Assembly (NCBI RefSeq): GCF_023511815.1
Contig: NZ_JAIMAV010000013.1
Span: forward strand, 1 to 49,371
Source of the DNA: Alicyclobacillus sp.
Lineage (GTDB): Bacteria; Bacillota; Bacilli; Alicyclobacillales; Alicyclobacillaceae
Direction: 5' to 3'
Length of the DNA stretch: 49,371 bases
A model generated the notes under the pieces. It had not been told where the DNA came from and did no database searches. It was given only the letters and a program-made list of their open reading frames with translations. The position numbers and the translations under genes were made by a program. Of this stretch, positions 36,294-45,739 are shown in pieces. Positions within the stretch are counted from its first letter, which is position 1. Each line of letters starts with the position of its first letter.

Positions 36294-36680
36294 GTGCAGA
36301 TCTTACAGCTGGTGGGGATCGGGTTGACGGCGACGGTGATTGCGGTGGTGCTGCGCGAGCGGGCGCCGCAGTTCGCCATGCTGGTCGGGCTCTTGACCGG
36401 GGTGGTCCTGTTTCTCGCCGTCATCGGGCCGATGCAGGATGTGGTGCGAGTGCTTCAGGACCTCGCCCAGGCGGCGCACGTCGATCAGGGGTTTCTCGGG
36501 ACGGTGCTGAAGATCATCGGCATCGCGTACATCGTCGAGTTCGCAGCGCAGGTGGCGCGCGACGCCCACGAGGGGGCGTTGGCGGGCAAGATTGAGCTGG
36601 TGGGCAAGGTCGGCATTGTGGTTTTGGCGCTGCCCATCGTCACCGGGGTGGTTGAATCGCTGGTGCACCTGTTGCCTTGA
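36294..36680 (+). CDS. spoIIIAD: Stage III sporulation protein SpoIIIAD
   Basis: A 128-residue integral membrane protein with the conserved LKIIGIAYIVEFAAQVARDA and KIELVGKVGIVVLALP. SpoIIIAC and SpoIIIAD are paralogous small membrane components of the complex. GTG 36294 gives the standard MQILQLVGIGL start; GTG 36285 is in frame but less likely. Confidence 0.95.
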   Translation: MQILQLVGIGLTATVIAVVLRERAPQFAMLVGLLTGVVLFLAVIGPMQDVVRVLQDLAQAAHVDQGFLGTVLKIIGIAYIVEFAAQVARDAHEGALAGKIELVGKVGIVVLALPIVTGVVESLVHLLP

Positions 36681-36695
36681 CGGGAGGGGATGGCC

Positions 36696-37994
36696 ATGGA
36701 CCGAAGGTGGCGGCGGATGATCGTGTCCGCCGGGCTCGTCTGGGGGATGATGTTTCATCCCGGCCTCGCGCGGGCGGACGCCGGGGTGGGGACGCCGGCC
36801 GTGCAGTCCGCCATCCAGCCCGGCCCATCGCCCTACGGGACCCCGCCCGCCGACGGGTCATCGGGTGGCGCGTTGGCGCAGGCGGTTCAGGACGCGGGCA
36901 ACACGGTGCGCTCCGCCGCCGAGGCCCAGCTGGACCAGCTGCCCGTGCAATCCATCGAACAGTTCTGGCGGGATTTGGAGGCGCAGTACGGAGGGTATCT
37001 TCCGGACGCCCCGGGCGTCGGCATCGTCCGCTTCATCCTCGACAACGGCGGGTTCAACCTGCACGGCATGGCCGCGGGCATCCTGCGTTTCTTCCTGCAC
37101 GAATTGTTGGACAACGCGCAGTTGCTCGGCGGGATCCTGGTCCTGTCGGTGCTCGCGGCGTTGCTCGAATCGATGCAGGCGGCCTTTGAACGGCAGACCG
37201 TCAGCCAGGTGGCCTACTTCGTCGTCTTTCTCGTTTTGATGGTCTTGGCCATCGGCTCGTTCACCGAGGCGGTCGGGTACGCCCGCCACGCCATCCAGTC
37301 GATGACCGATTTCATGCTGGCCACGGTGCCCCTGGTGGTGACGGTGATGGCGGCGTCCGGCTCCCTGGTGTCGGCCGCCTTTTTCCAACCGCTGCTGCTG
37401 TTCGCCGTCCATCTCATCAGCAACGTCGTCTTCCTGTTCGTCTTTCCGCTCATCTTCTTCGCGGCGGTGATGGACATCGTCAGCGCGTTGTCGCCGCGGT
37501 ACTCCCTGAGCCGCCTGGCGGGATTGCTGCGCACCGGCGGCGTGGCGGCCTTGGGGCTGTGCCTGAGCGCGTTTCTCGGCGTCACGGCCGTGGAGGGCCT
37601 CGGCAAGGGTGTGGCCGACGGCGTCGCGCTCAGGACCGCGAAGTTCGCGGTCAGCACCTTCGTCCCCGTGGTCGGCAAGGCGGTCTCGGACGCCGCCGAG
37701 ACGGTGGCCAGCGCGTCGCTGTTGGTCAAAAACGCCATCGGCGCCGCGGGACTCGTCATCGTCGCCGTGATCGCGCTCTTTCCGGCGCTCAAAATCCTCG
37801 CGCTGTCGCTCATCTACCAGGGGAGCGCCGCGCTGATGCAGCCGCTCGGAGACAACCCGATCATCGACTGCCTCGGCGCCATCGGCAAGAGCATGGTGCT
37901 GTTGTTCGCGAGCGTGGCGGCGGTGGCGCTGATGTTCTTCTTCGCCATCTGCATTCTGTTGGTCTCGGCCAACCTGGCGGTGATCATGGCGTGA
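36696..37994 (+). CDS. spoIIIAE: Stage III sporulation protein SpoIIIAE
   Basis: A 432-residue protein with a signal peptide (about 1-27, ending GLARADAG) and about seven or eight membrane helices (LGGILVLSVLAALLESM onwards). SpoIIIAE is the large polytopic channel subunit. ATG 36696 is six bases after GGAGGGG and preferred to ATG 36690, which adjoins it. Confidence 0.96.
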   Translation: MDRRWRRMIVSAGLVWGMMFHPGLARADAGVGTPAVQSAIQPGPSPYGTPPADGSSGGALAQAVQDAGNTVRSAAEAQLDQLPVQSIEQFWRDLEAQYGGYLPDAPGVGIVRFILDNGGFNLHGMAAGILRFFLHELLDNAQLLGGILVLSVLAALLESMQAAFERQTVSQVAYFVVFLVLMVLAIGSFTEAVGYARHAIQSMTDFMLATVPLVVTVMAASGSLVSAAFFQPLLLFAVHLISNVVFLFVFPLIFFAAVMDIVSALSPRYSLSRLAGLLRTGGVAALGLCLSAFLGVTAVEGLGKGVADGVALRTAKFAVSTFVPVVGKAVSDAAETVASASLLVKNAIGAAGLVIVAVIALFPALKILALSLIYQGSAALMQPLGDNPIIDCLGAIGKSMVLLFASVAAVALMFFFAICILLVSANLAVIMA

Positions 37995-38494
37995 CGGCGA
38001 TGGGGGAGTGGTTGAAGCAGATCATCCTGCTGGTGATCCTCGCCACGGTGGCCGATCTGCTTTTGCCGACGCGATCGATGCAACGGTACGTCCGCGTCGT
38101 CATGGGGGTGGCGGTGCTGGCCGCGATGCTGCAACCGATCCTGCCCCTGATGCGCGCCGACTGGGCGGACCGGGCCGCCGCGGCCGTCGAGGCCGAACTG
38201 GGATTCGACACGACCTCGGTGCCCGCGGGCAAAGCGGCGCAGGTCGCGAACGTGATGGCCGACCAACAGGCGCGCACGGCGCAGGAGCTCCTGGCGGCGC
38301 GGCTCGCCGACGGGATCCGCCAGACGTTCGGCGGACCGGCGCCCGATGTGACGGTCAGCGGATTGGCGCAGCGGGATCTGTCGGTGGACGTGGCGCTGGA
38401 CGCGTCCCAGTCGGCCCGGGCGGGCGAGATCGCCGCCTGGGTGGCGGGCGAGCTGCAGATCGGGCGGGACGCCGTCCACGTGCACACGCGCTGA
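37991..38494 (+). CDS. spoIIIAF: Stage III sporulation protein SpoIIIAF
   Basis: A 167-residue protein with two N-terminal helices (about 9-27, 36-54) typified by GEWLKQIILLVILATVADLLLP and a C-terminal ring-building domain (about 100-165). GTG 37991 overlaps the spoIIIAE stop; ATG 38000 would give the more usual beginning. Confidence 0.92.
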   Translation: MTAMGEWLKQIILLVILATVADLLLPTRSMQRYVRVVMGVAVLAAMLQPILPLMRADWADRAAAAVEAELGFDTTSVPAGKAAQVANVMADQQARTAQELLAARLADGIRQTFGGPAPDVTVSGLAQRDLSVDVALDASQSARAGEIAAWVAGELQIGRDAVHVHTR

Positions 38495-38512
38495 GGGGAG
38501 AGGAGGGATTGT

Positions 38513-39088
38513 GTGGATCTCAAACCGTTTCAGCAGAACAAATGGCTGGTGGTGCTGGGGATCATCGGGATTGCCTGTCTGGTCATCGGCACCTTGGCCG
38601 GGCGCACCAATGCGCGATCCGCCGCCGCGCTGGCGCCGGCGACGAGCGCCGCCGCGACGACCAACACGACGGACACCTCCGCGGCGCAGCTGGGGTCGGT
38701 CCACGATCTCGAACAGCGCTACGCGGATCAGCTGACCGGCATGCTCAAGCAGATGCAGGGGATTCAGGACGTTTCGGTGATGGTCACGGTCGACTCCACC
38801 GAGAGTCTGCAGTTGGCGCAGAACACCCAGCAGACGACGCAGACCCAGTCCAGCGGGGGGCAATCGACATCGCAGAGCACCACGGTGCGCAGCGACGTGT
38901 TCACCGAGCGCACCGGAGACGGCGACAGCGTTCCCTTCGTGACGCAGCGGGTGACGCCGAAGGTGCGGGGCGTGCTGGTCCTGGTCAAGGCGGACGACTT
39001 TTACGTGGCCAAGGCACAAATCATTGATGCCATCCGGCATGTCTTGGACGTGCCCGCATATAAAATTAGCGTGGAGCCGGAAAGGTGA
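38513..39088 (+). CDS. spoIIIAG: Stage III sporulation protein SpoIIIAG
   Basis: A 191-residue bitopic protein. One helix (about 12-30) is followed by an Ala/Thr linker and an extracellular RBM domain (about 60-185) with an insertion rich in Gln, Ser and Thr. In the family this domain makes a large ring in the intermembrane space. GTG 38513 follows GAGAGGAGGG. Confidence 0.93.
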   Translation: MDLKPFQQNKWLVVLGIIGIACLVIGTLAGRTNARSAAALAPATSAAATTNTTDTSAAQLGSVHDLEQRYADQLTGMLKQMQGIQDVSVMVTVDSTESLQLAQNTQQTTQTQSSGGQSTSQSTTVRSDVFTERTGDGDSVPFVTQRVTPKVRGVLVLVKADDFYVAKAQIIDAIRHVLDVPAYKISVEPER

Positions 39089-39114
39089 AAACGTAGAGTG
39101 GGAGGAATGTACAA

Positions 39115-39747
39115 GTGGTCAAACGGCAAACGGTGTGGCTGTCCACGATGATGGTGTTGTCGCTGATGCTCATCGGCTACTACACCATGAACAACGACGG
39201 CGGACTGACCGCCTCGAAAAACCCCGGGGGGACCTCCGTCGCCACCAGCGCCACCTCGCCGGACGGCGGCCAGTCCGGCCAGAGCACGCAGACCGGGGCC
39301 TCGACGTCGGCGACGAAGAGTGGCACGACGCAGACGAGCGCGCAGAATCAACAGACCGGGACAAGCGCGGGTTCGGGCAGCGCGGACAGCTCGGCCGACT
39401 GGTACGTCAACATGGAGACCAAGTTGGAGCAGCAGTACGCGCAGCAGGTGGACACGTACAACCAGGTGATCAGCAACAGCAGCGCGAGCGCCGACCAGAT
39501 TGGCCAGGCCAAGCAGAAGCTGGAGCAGTTGCAGACGCTGGTCGGGAACCTGGAGACCGCGCGGGACCGGGTGCTCGGACAGGGATACAAGGACTGCGTG
39601 ATCATTCCGGATGCCAGCGGACAGAAGGCGGTGGTGTACGTCAAGACCGATAAGCTGACCGCTCAGCAGGCCGTCTCCATCGTGAACGTCGTCAGCCAGC
39701 AGCTCAACTTCCCGCCGGTGAACGTGACGGTCCAGGCCAAGGCGTGA
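39115..39747 (+). CDS. spoIIIAH: Stage III sporulation protein SpoIIIAH
   Basis: A 210-residue bitopic protein; N-terminal helix at about 9-25 and a long Ser/Thr/Gln/Gly-rich linker, then the RBM ring domain (about 100-208). Through this domain the family binds the forespore protein SpoIIQ. GTG start follows GGGAGG. No spoIIQ is in this window. Confidence 0.93.
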   Translation: MVKRQTVWLSTMMVLSLMLIGYYTMNNDGGLTASKNPGGTSVATSATSPDGGQSGQSTQTGASTSATKSGTTQTSAQNQQTGTSAGSGSADSSADWYVNMETKLEQQYAQQVDTYNQVISNSSASADQIGQAKQKLEQLQTLVGNLETARDRVLGQGYKDCVIIPDASGQKAVVYVKTDKLTAQQAVSIVNVVSQQLNFPPVNVTVQAKA

Positions 39748-39770
39748 CCCCATCCGAGAACCACACGGAA

Positions 39771-39794
39771 AACGCCCCGCTTTGGCGGGGCGTT
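39771..39794 (+). terminator. Hairpin 1 after spoIIIAH
   Basis: AACGCCCCGC, a TTTG loop and GCGGGGCGTT make a perfect 10-bp stem 23 bases after the stop. No T-run, yet its stability and position suit a transcript end. Confidence 0.6.
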
Positions 39795-39806
39795 CGCCGA
39801 TCCCGC

Positions 39807-39832
39807 GGGGCGCCTTGGATGGAAGGCGCCCC
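39807..39832 (+). terminator. Hairpin 2 after spoIIIAH
   Basis: GGGGCGCCTT, GGATGG loop and AAGGCGCCCC form a second perfect 10-bp stem just 12 bases on from the first. The pair precedes the accB promoter by about 150 bases. Confidence 0.5.
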
Positions 39833-39978
39833 GTGCAATCGGCGGGGCTCGATTGGGTTTGCCGGCAACCCTCCGATTCGGTGTGTCGGGCCACGTCGGT
39901 GAGATCCGTTGCGCCCTGCCGACGGGTTCCCGCGGACACCCCGCCTTGGCGAGCGGTGTGCGCTGCCAGATTCGCCTG

Positions 39979-39987
39979 TGCTATACT
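39979..39987 (+). promoter_or_regulatory. Extended -10 promoter for accB
   Basis: TGCTATACT (TG plus TATACT) at 39979-39987 with no good -35 box. It is about 44 bases upstream of the accB start codon. The 283-base gap before accB otherwise holds the two hairpins at its left end and nothing I can name. Confidence 0.6.
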
Positions 39988-40030
39988 AGGGCGAGTGGTG
40001 GACACGTCTTTCGTCAAGGGGTGACTTTGG

Positions 40031-40543
<513 letters not shown>

Positions 40544-40554
40544 GGGGAACCGCC

Positions 40555-41898
40555 ATGTTCAAACGCGTACTGATTGCGAACCGCGGCGAGATCGCCGTCC
40601 GCGTCATCCGCGCCTGCAAGGAGCTCGGCATGGAGACGGTGGCGGTGTACTCGGAGGCGGACCGCGAGGCGCTGCACGTGCAGATGGCGGACGAGGCGTA
40701 CTGCATCGGACCGGCGCCGAGCAAGCAGAGTTATCTGCACATCCCGAGCATCATGTCCGTGGCGACCCTGACCGGGGTGGACGCCATTCACCCGGGCTAC
40801 GGATTCCTCTCGGAGAACGCGGATTTTGCCGAGGTGTGCGAAGCCTGCGGGATCACCTTCATCGGCCCGAGCGCGCGCGCCATCGAGGCCATGGGCGACA
40901 AGTCGATGGCCAAGGAGACGATGAAGCGGGCGGGCGTGCCGACGGTCCCGGGGAGCGACGGTCTGTTGAAGGACGCCGAGGAGGCGCTGGCGCTGGCCGA
41001 GCAGGTGGGCTATCCGGTGGTGATCAAGGCGACCGCCGGGGGCGGCGGGAAGGGCATTCGCATCGTGCGGGACCCGGAGAGCCTCAGGCAGGCGGTGACG
41101 ACCGCGCAGCGCGAGGCGGAGACGGCCTTTGGGAACGCCGGGGTGTATCTGGAGAAGTACATCGAACGCATGCGCCATGTGGAGATTCAGGTGCTCGCGG
41201 ACCGGCATGGGAACGTCATTCACCTGGGGGAACGGGATTGCTCGGTGCAGCGGCGGCTGCAGAAGCTGGTCGAGGAATCCCCGTGTCCGGTGCTGAGCCC
41301 CGAGACGCGCGCGGCGATGGGCGCGGCCGCGGTGGCCGCCGCGAGGGCGGTCGACTACGTCGGCGCGGGGACGGTCGAGTTCATCTACACGCCGGAGGGC
41401 CAGTTCTACTTCATGGAGATGAACACGCGCATTCAGGTGGAGCATCCGGTGACGGAGTGGGTGACCGGGGTCGATCTGGTCCGCGAACAGATTCTGGCCG
41501 CGGCCGGCGAACCGCTGTCCATCCGCCAGGAGGATGTGACGCTCACGGGCCACGCCATCGAGTGCCGAATCAACGCCGAGGACCCGGAGCGCAACTTCCT
41601 GCCCAGCCCGGGGCGGATCACGGCGTACCTGCCGCCGGGGGGCATCGGGGTGCGGGTCGATAGCGCGGCGTATCCCGGGTACGTCGTGCCGCCCACGTAC
41701 GATTCGATGATCGCGAAGCTGATTGTGTGGGCGCCGACGCGCGAACAGGCCATCGACCGGATGCAGCGCGCGCTCGGCGAGTTCCGGATTGAGGGCGTGC
41801 GCACCACCATTCCGTTCCATCAGCGGTTGCTGCGCAACGAGAAGTTCCGCGCGGGCGACGTTTCGACCCGCTTCTTGGAGGAGAATCCGGTCCTGTAG
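40555..41898 (+). CDS. accC: Acetyl-CoA carboxylase biotin carboxylase subunit
   Basis: A 447-residue ATP-grasp enzyme beginning [33 protein letters not shown] is the glycine-rich loop, [14 protein letters not shown] the catalytic motif. It carboxylates biotin on AccB. Confidence 0.98.
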   Translation: MFKRVLIANRGEIAVRVIRACKELGMETVAVYSEADREALHVQMADEAYCIGPAPSKQSYLHIPSIMSVATLTGVDAIHPGYGFLSENADFAEVCEACGITFIGPSARAIEAMGDKSMAKETMKRAGVPTVPGSDGLLKDAEEALALAEQVGYPVVIKATAGGGGKGIRIVRDPESLRQAVTTAQREAETAFGNAGVYLEKYIERMRHVEIQVLADRHGNVIHLGERDCSVQRRLQKLVEESPCPVLSPETRAAMGAAAVAAARAVDYVGAGTVEFIYTPEGQFYFMEMNTRIQVEHPVTEWVTGVDLVREQILAAAGEPLSIRQEDVTLTGHAIECRINAEDPERNFLPSPGRITAYLPPGGIGVRVDSAAYPGYVVPPTYDSMIAKLIVWAPTREQAIDRMQRALGEFRIEGVRTTIPFHQRLLRNEKFRAGDVSTRFLEENPVL

Positions 41899-41932
41899 GG
41901 GCTTGGTCGGACCGGCCGGGAATGGTATACTT

Positions 41933-41941
41933 CAGCCAACG
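41933..41941 (+). promoter_or_regulatory. Extended -10 promoter for the Asp23 gene
   Basis: TGGTATACT at 41933-41941 (TG plus TATACT) just before the Asp23 ribosome binding site, with no recognisable -35 at normal distance. The initiation would leave a very short leader. Confidence 0.5.
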
Positions 41942-41962
41942 TGGGCGGAAAGGATGTCTGCC

Positions 41963-42385
41963 ATGCAGGATATGGAGTTCGAAGCCACCGACCTCGGCAA
42001 GATTCAAATCGCCGACGAGGTCATCCAGATCATCGCCGGCATCGCGGCCGCAGAAGTGGTCGGCGTGGTGGAGTTGAGCGGGGGCTTCGCCGGGGGGATC
42101 ACGGAATCGCTCCTCGGCCGCAAGAACTTCAGCAAGGGCGTCCGTGTCCAATTTGGAGACGCGGAGCGCACCTGCACCATCGAGCTGGCGGTGGTGCTTC
42201 AGTTCGGGGTGAACATCCCGGCCGTCTCGTTGGCGGTGCAGGAGCACGTCAAACGCACGGTGGAGAGCATGACCGGATTGGACGTCACCGCTGTGAACGT
42301 CCACGTCGCCGGGATTGCCCTGCATCCCGAGCGTGAGCGGGGCAAGGAGACGCAGGAGCTGACGGCGGAGAAGAGGGCGCGCTGA
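41963..42385 (+). CDS. Asp23/Gls24 family envelope stress protein
   Basis: A 140-residue Asp23-family protein (YqhY in Bacillus subtilis). Typical segments: IQIADEVIQIIAGIAAAEVVGVVELSGG, GVRVQFGD and AVNVHVAGI. Family members anchor to the membrane via AmaP. ATG 41963 is nine bases from GGAAAGG and preferred to ATG 41954. It follows accC as in Bacillus subtilis, where YqhY links to acetyl-CoA carboxylase. Confidence 0.95.
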   Translation: MQDMEFEATDLGKIQIADEVIQIIAGIAAAEVVGVVELSGGFAGGITESLLGRKNFSKGVRVQFGDAERTCTIELAVVLQFGVNIPAVSLAVQEHVKRTVESMTGLDVTAVNVHVAGIALHPERERGKETQELTAEKRAR

Positions 42386-42408
42386 CCGGGCTCCCGAGGA
42401 GGGGTACT

Positions 42409-42957
42409 GTGAGCGCATTGGATCGCTTGCTGTTGGTGGTGTTCAGTCTGGCCGCGCTGGCCGCGGCCGCGGGGGCGTTTCTGCTCGGGGCGGGGGCGCT
42501 CGTCGACGCCGGGGCGCCCGCGGCCTGGGCGCAGTACCCGACCGGCGCCTGGCTGATGGCGGGCGCGGTCGTCTTCGCCCTGCTCGCCGTCCGCTTTTTG
42601 TTCTACCGGTTGCGCCGGCGGGAGCCGGACTTCGTCCTGTTGCCGGGCGATTTTGGGCATATCCGCATCTCGTTTGACACCATCCGCGAGTTGGCCAACC
42701 GGACGGGCCGGTCCATCCGCGGCGTGCATGAGCTGGATACGCGCGTGCGCCACGGGCAATCGGGCATCGTGCTGGCGGTCCGGGTGCGCGCGCTGCCGGA
42801 TCTTGATCTGGCGCAGATGGGCCGCGAGATCCAGGACGCCGTCAAGGCGTATGTGGAGCGGACGACCGCCGTCGTGGTGGAACAGGTGTTGGTGAGCGTC
42901 ACCGAGATCGCCGGGGCGACCGCGGCGAAGAGCGCGCGCGGGTGGAGCCAGGTATGA
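42409..42957 (+). CDS. amaP: Alkaline shock response membrane anchor protein AmaP
   Basis: A 182-residue protein with two N-terminal membrane helices (about 7-30, 46-64) and an Asp23-like C-terminal domain (about 78-165, GIVLAVRVRALPDLDLAQMG). AmaP anchors Asp23 to the membrane. GTG follows GAGGAGGGG. Overlaps the next gene. Confidence 0.92.
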   Translation: MSALDRLLLVVFSLAALAAAAGAFLLGAGALVDAGAPAAWAQYPTGAWLMAGAVVFALLAVRFLFYRLRRREPDFVLLPGDFGHIRISFDTIRELANRTGRSIRGVHELDTRVRHGQSGIVLAVRVRALPDLDLAQMGREIQDAVKAYVERTTAVVVEQVLVSVTEIAGATAAKSARGWSQV

Positions 42958-43187
42958 CGGCGCTCCGCGAGGCCTGGGCCTGGTTCCGCTCGCTCCGCCG
43001 GCGGTGGCACGGGGCGCTCGCCGGGGTGGTCCTGTGGGCCGTATGGATGGCCTTCGGGTTTTGGGCCACGATATTACTGGTGATTCTCTGCGGTGGAGGC
43101 TTTTTGGCCGGGCGCGTGCTGGAACAGCACGAATCGTGGCGGGACGTGGTCGAAAAGCTGTTGGCGGAACGGTTTGGGGATTCGTAG
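42954..43187 (+). CDS. DUF2273 family small membrane protein
   Basis: A 77-residue protein with two closely spaced helices (about 20-34 and 36-53) and a charged C-terminus. DUF2273 proteins usually lie next to amaP and Asp23. ATG overlaps the amaP stop (ATGA). Function unknown; likely a part of this envelope-stress complex. Confidence 0.88.
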   Translation: MTALREAWAWFRSLRRRWHGALAGVVLWAVWMAFGFWATILLVILCGGGFLAGRVLEQHESWRDVVEKLLAERFGDS

Positions 43188-43227
43188 CGGGCGAGGCCAA
43201 GGGCCGTCCGCGTCGGGAGGTGGAGGA

Positions 43228-43656
43228 ATGCGGCGCCACGACCTGCGCGCCAAAGCGGTGCAGGCCATCTACCAGGTGGATGTCGGTCGGAGCTCTGCGG
43301 CGGAGGCGGTCGCCCACGTGTTTGAGGAAGAGGGCGAGGCGACGGACGACGACCGCGCGTACGTCCGGCGATTGGTGGATGGTGTGGTGGAGCAGATGCC
43401 CGAGATCGATCGGATTCTTTCCGAACGGGTGCAGGGGTGGCGGCTCGACCGCATCGCACGGGTGGATTTGGCGGTGTTGCGGCTGGCCCTGTTCGAACTG
43501 CTGCACGAATGGGACGTCGATGTGGCCACCATCGCGGACGAGGCGGTGGAACTGGCCAAACAGTACAGCACCGAGGAGTCGGGTCGCTTCGTCAACGGTG
43601 TGCTGTCGCGAGTCATCCCGTTGGCGCAGGAGCGCCGGGCCGCGGCCCGGCCGTAG
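43228..43656 (+). CDS. nusB: Transcription antitermination factor NusB
   Basis: A 142-residue all-helical NusB with RHDLRAKAVQAIYQVD at the N-terminus, WRLDRIARVDLAVLRLALFE and the final STEESGRFVNGVLSRV. It binds boxA RNA with S10 during rRNA antitermination. ATG follows GGGAGGTGGAGGA. Confidence 0.97.
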   Translation: MRRHDLRAKAVQAIYQVDVGRSSAAEAVAHVFEEEGEATDDDRAYVRRLVDGVVEQMPEIDRILSERVQGWRLDRIARVDLAVLRLALFELLHEWDVDVATIADEAVELAKQYSTEESGRFVNGVLSRVIPLAQERRAAARP

Positions 43657-43670
43657 ACGGAGCGGGGAAC

Positions 43671-44642
43671 ATGTTGATTCTCGGCATCGACACGAGCAAT
43701 TACACCACGTCGCTGTGCGCGCTTCGCGCGGATGACCTGACGGTGGTGGCGGACGCGCGGCGGGTGTTGCCGGTGCGACCGGGGGAGAGAGGGCTTCGGC
43801 AATCCGATGCGCTCTTTTTTCATGTTCAGCACCTGCCGATCGTCATGGACGAGTTGGTGTGCCAGGTCCGAGCACGAGGCGAGGGGGTGTCGTGGCGGGC
43901 GGTCGGGGTCTCCGTGCGGCCCCGCCCCCAGGCTCGCTCCTATATGCCGGTGTTTCGCGCCGGCCAGAGCTTCGCGCACGCCTTCGCGCGGGCGCTCGGA
44001 CTGCCGGTCGTGCACTGCTCGCATCAGGAGGGGCATCTGGCGGCCGCGTGCCACTTTCTGCCCCCGATGGACGGCCCGTTTCTGGCGGTCCACCTGTCTG
44101 GCGGCACATCCGACCTGTTGTTCGCGCAGCGCACGCGGTTCGGGTACCGGGTGCGTCCGCTCCTGGAGGGCGCCGACCTTCACGCCGGACAGTTCGTCGA
44201 TCGCGTCGGTGTGGCCCTGGGCCTGCCCTTTCCTGCCGGTCCGGCGCTCGAACGGTTGGCCCGGGAAGCTTCGCCGGATTGCGCCTTCCGCGTGCCCTCG
44301 AGCCGGCCGGAGGCGGGCCTGAGTTTCTCTGGACCGTGCGCGGCCGCCCTGCGCGCCATCGAGGCGGGGGTGCCGGGGCCGCACGTGGCGCTGGCGGTGC
44401 AGGTGTGCATCGCGAACACGGTGGCCAAGTGTGTGATCCCGCACGCAAACGCGCTTGGCGCCCGCCGGTTGGTCGTGGCGGGCGGCGTGGCGGCCAACGC
44501 CGACATTCAGGCGCGGGTGCGCCGCCGGTTGGCCCAGGCCTGCCCGGACCTGGAGGTGCACTTTGCGCCGGCGCGGTACGCGTCCGACAACGCGCTCGGC
44601 CCCGCCCGCATTGCGCGCGATCACCTGTTGGGGATCCGATAG
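43671..44642 (+). CDS. Kae1/TsaD-like protein (paralogue of t6A synthase subunit)
   Basis: A 323-residue protein of the ASKHA/peptidase M22 superfamily. [15 protein letters not shown] is the N-terminal phosphate motif (TsaD has GIETSCDETS), His118 and His122 are in [10 protein letters not shown], corresponding to TsaD metal ligands, and Asp306 is in YASDNALG. So metal-binding residues are kept while the sequence otherwise departs from TsaD ([24 protein letters not shown]). Known in Firmicutes as a second Kae1-like protein; function unassigned. The start codon ATG has GCGGGG before it. True tsaD should be elsewhere in the genome. Confidence 0.85.
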   Translation: MLILGIDTSNYTTSLCALRADDLTVVADARRVLPVRPGERGLRQSDALFFHVQHLPIVMDELVCQVRARGEGVSWRAVGVSVRPRPQARSYMPVFRAGQSFAHAFARALGLPVVHCSHQEGHLAAACHFLPPMDGPFLAVHLSGGTSDLLFAQRTRFGYRVRPLLEGADLHAGQFVDRVGVALGLPFPAGPALERLAREASPDCAFRVPSSRPEAGLSFSGPCAAALRAIEAGVPGPHVALAVQVCIANTVAKCVIPHANALGARRLVVAGGVAANADIQARVRRRLAQACPDLEVHFAPARYASDNALGPARIARDHLLGIR

Positions 44643-44648
44643 ATGCGC

Positions 44649-44654
44649 TATAAT
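44649..44654 (+). promoter_or_regulatory. -10 box for the ferredoxin-NADP reductase gene
   Basis: Consensus TATAAT at 44649-44654, 41 bases before the GTG start. The -35 region (TGTTGG at 44626-44631 with a 17-base spacer) is poor. Confidence 0.6.
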
Positions 44655-44694
44655 GGGCGCGGTTGGGTCTTTCACAGCAGAGGAGGGGCATTCT

Positions 44695-45705
44695 GTGACC
44701 GAGACGGGATCGCCGAGCCAGGGCGCGCAGGTGTTTGACATCACCATCATCGGGGGCGGCCCCACGGGATTGTTCGCGGCGTTCTACTGCGGAATGCGCG
44801 ACGCGACGTGCAAGATCATCGACAGCCTGCCCGAACTGGGCGGACAGCTGGCCACGCTCTATCCGGAGAAGTACATCTACGACGTGCCGGGGTTCCCGAA
44901 GGTTCGGGCAAAACAATTGGTGGAGCAACTCAAGGAGCAGGCGTTTCAGTACAATCCCTCCGTCCATCTCAACGAGACGGTGACGGGGTTGGTCCGGCGG
45001 GACGACGGCGTCTTCGAACTGACGACGGACAAGCAGGTGCACTACACCAAGGCGGTCATCATCTGCGCCGGGATCGGCGCGTTCACGCCGCGTCCGCTGC
45101 CGGGTCAGGGGGCGGAGGCATTCGTCGGCCGCGGCGTTCACTATTACATTGACGATCTCGAGAAGTTTCGCGGCAAGCGCGCGCTCGTCATCGGAGGCGG
45201 TGACTCGGCCGTCGACTTCGCACTGATGCTCGAGGGCGTCGCGTCTTCGGTGACACTCATCCACCGGCGGGATCAGTTTCGGGCGCACGAGGAGAGCGTC
45301 AAACGCCTCTTCTCGTCGACGGTGGATGTGCGCACGTTCGTCGAACTGGATTCGGTCTCGGGTGGCGAGCGGCTCGAAAAAGCGGTGCTCGTCCACAACA
45401 AGACGAAGGAGAAGACCGAGATTCCGGTGGACGCGATTGTCAGCGGCCTTGGGTTCACGGCTTCGCTCGGCCCAATCGCGGAGTGGGGGCTCGAGATTGA
45501 GGGCAACGAGATTGTCGTCAACACGCGCATGGAGACCAACATCCCCGGGGTGTACGCCGCCGGCGACATCGTCACCTATCCGGGGAAGGTCAAGCTGATT
45601 GCCACCGGATTTGGCGAGGCTCCGACGGCGGTCAACAACGCCAAGACCTACGTGGATCCGAAGGCGAAGCTCTCCCCGGGTCACAGCAGCAATCGCAAGG
45701 AGTGA
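44695..45705 (+). CDS. Ferredoxin-NADP reductase (TrxR-like, YumC type)
   Basis: A 336-residue flavoprotein related to thioredoxin reductase. FAD site [21 protein letters not shown] site [16 protein letters not shown] and [14 protein letters not shown] near the end. The CxxC redox pair of thioredoxin reductase is missing, as in the FNR2-type enzymes YumC and YcgT. GTG 44695 follows AGGAGGGG. It is an insertion between nusB and folD compared with Bacillus subtilis. Confidence 0.93.
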   Translation: MTETGSPSQGAQVFDITIIGGGPTGLFAAFYCGMRDATCKIIDSLPELGGQLATLYPEKYIYDVPGFPKVRAKQLVEQLKEQAFQYNPSVHLNETVTGLVRRDDGVFELTTDKQVHYTKAVIICAGIGAFTPRPLPGQGAEAFVGRGVHYYIDDLEKFRGKRALVIGGGDSAVDFALMLEGVASSVTLIHRRDQFRAHEESVKRLFSSTVDVRTFVELDSVSGGERLEKAVLVHNKTKEKTEIPVDAIVSGLGFTASLGPIAEWGLEIEGNEIVVNTRMETNIPGVYAAGDIVTYPGKVKLIATGFGEAPTAVNNAKTYVDPKAKLSPGHSSNRKE

Positions 45706-45739
45706 CGTCCGGCGGCGGGCGGGCATGGAGGGGATGGCG

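Noticed and set aside
39861-39870. GCCGGCAACC, resembling part of a SAM-I riboswitch
   Set aside because: The other conserved parts of a SAM-I riboswitch (AGAG-GGAGGGA-GGCCC stems before it and the GGTGC stem after it) are absent, and accB is not a sulfur gene.
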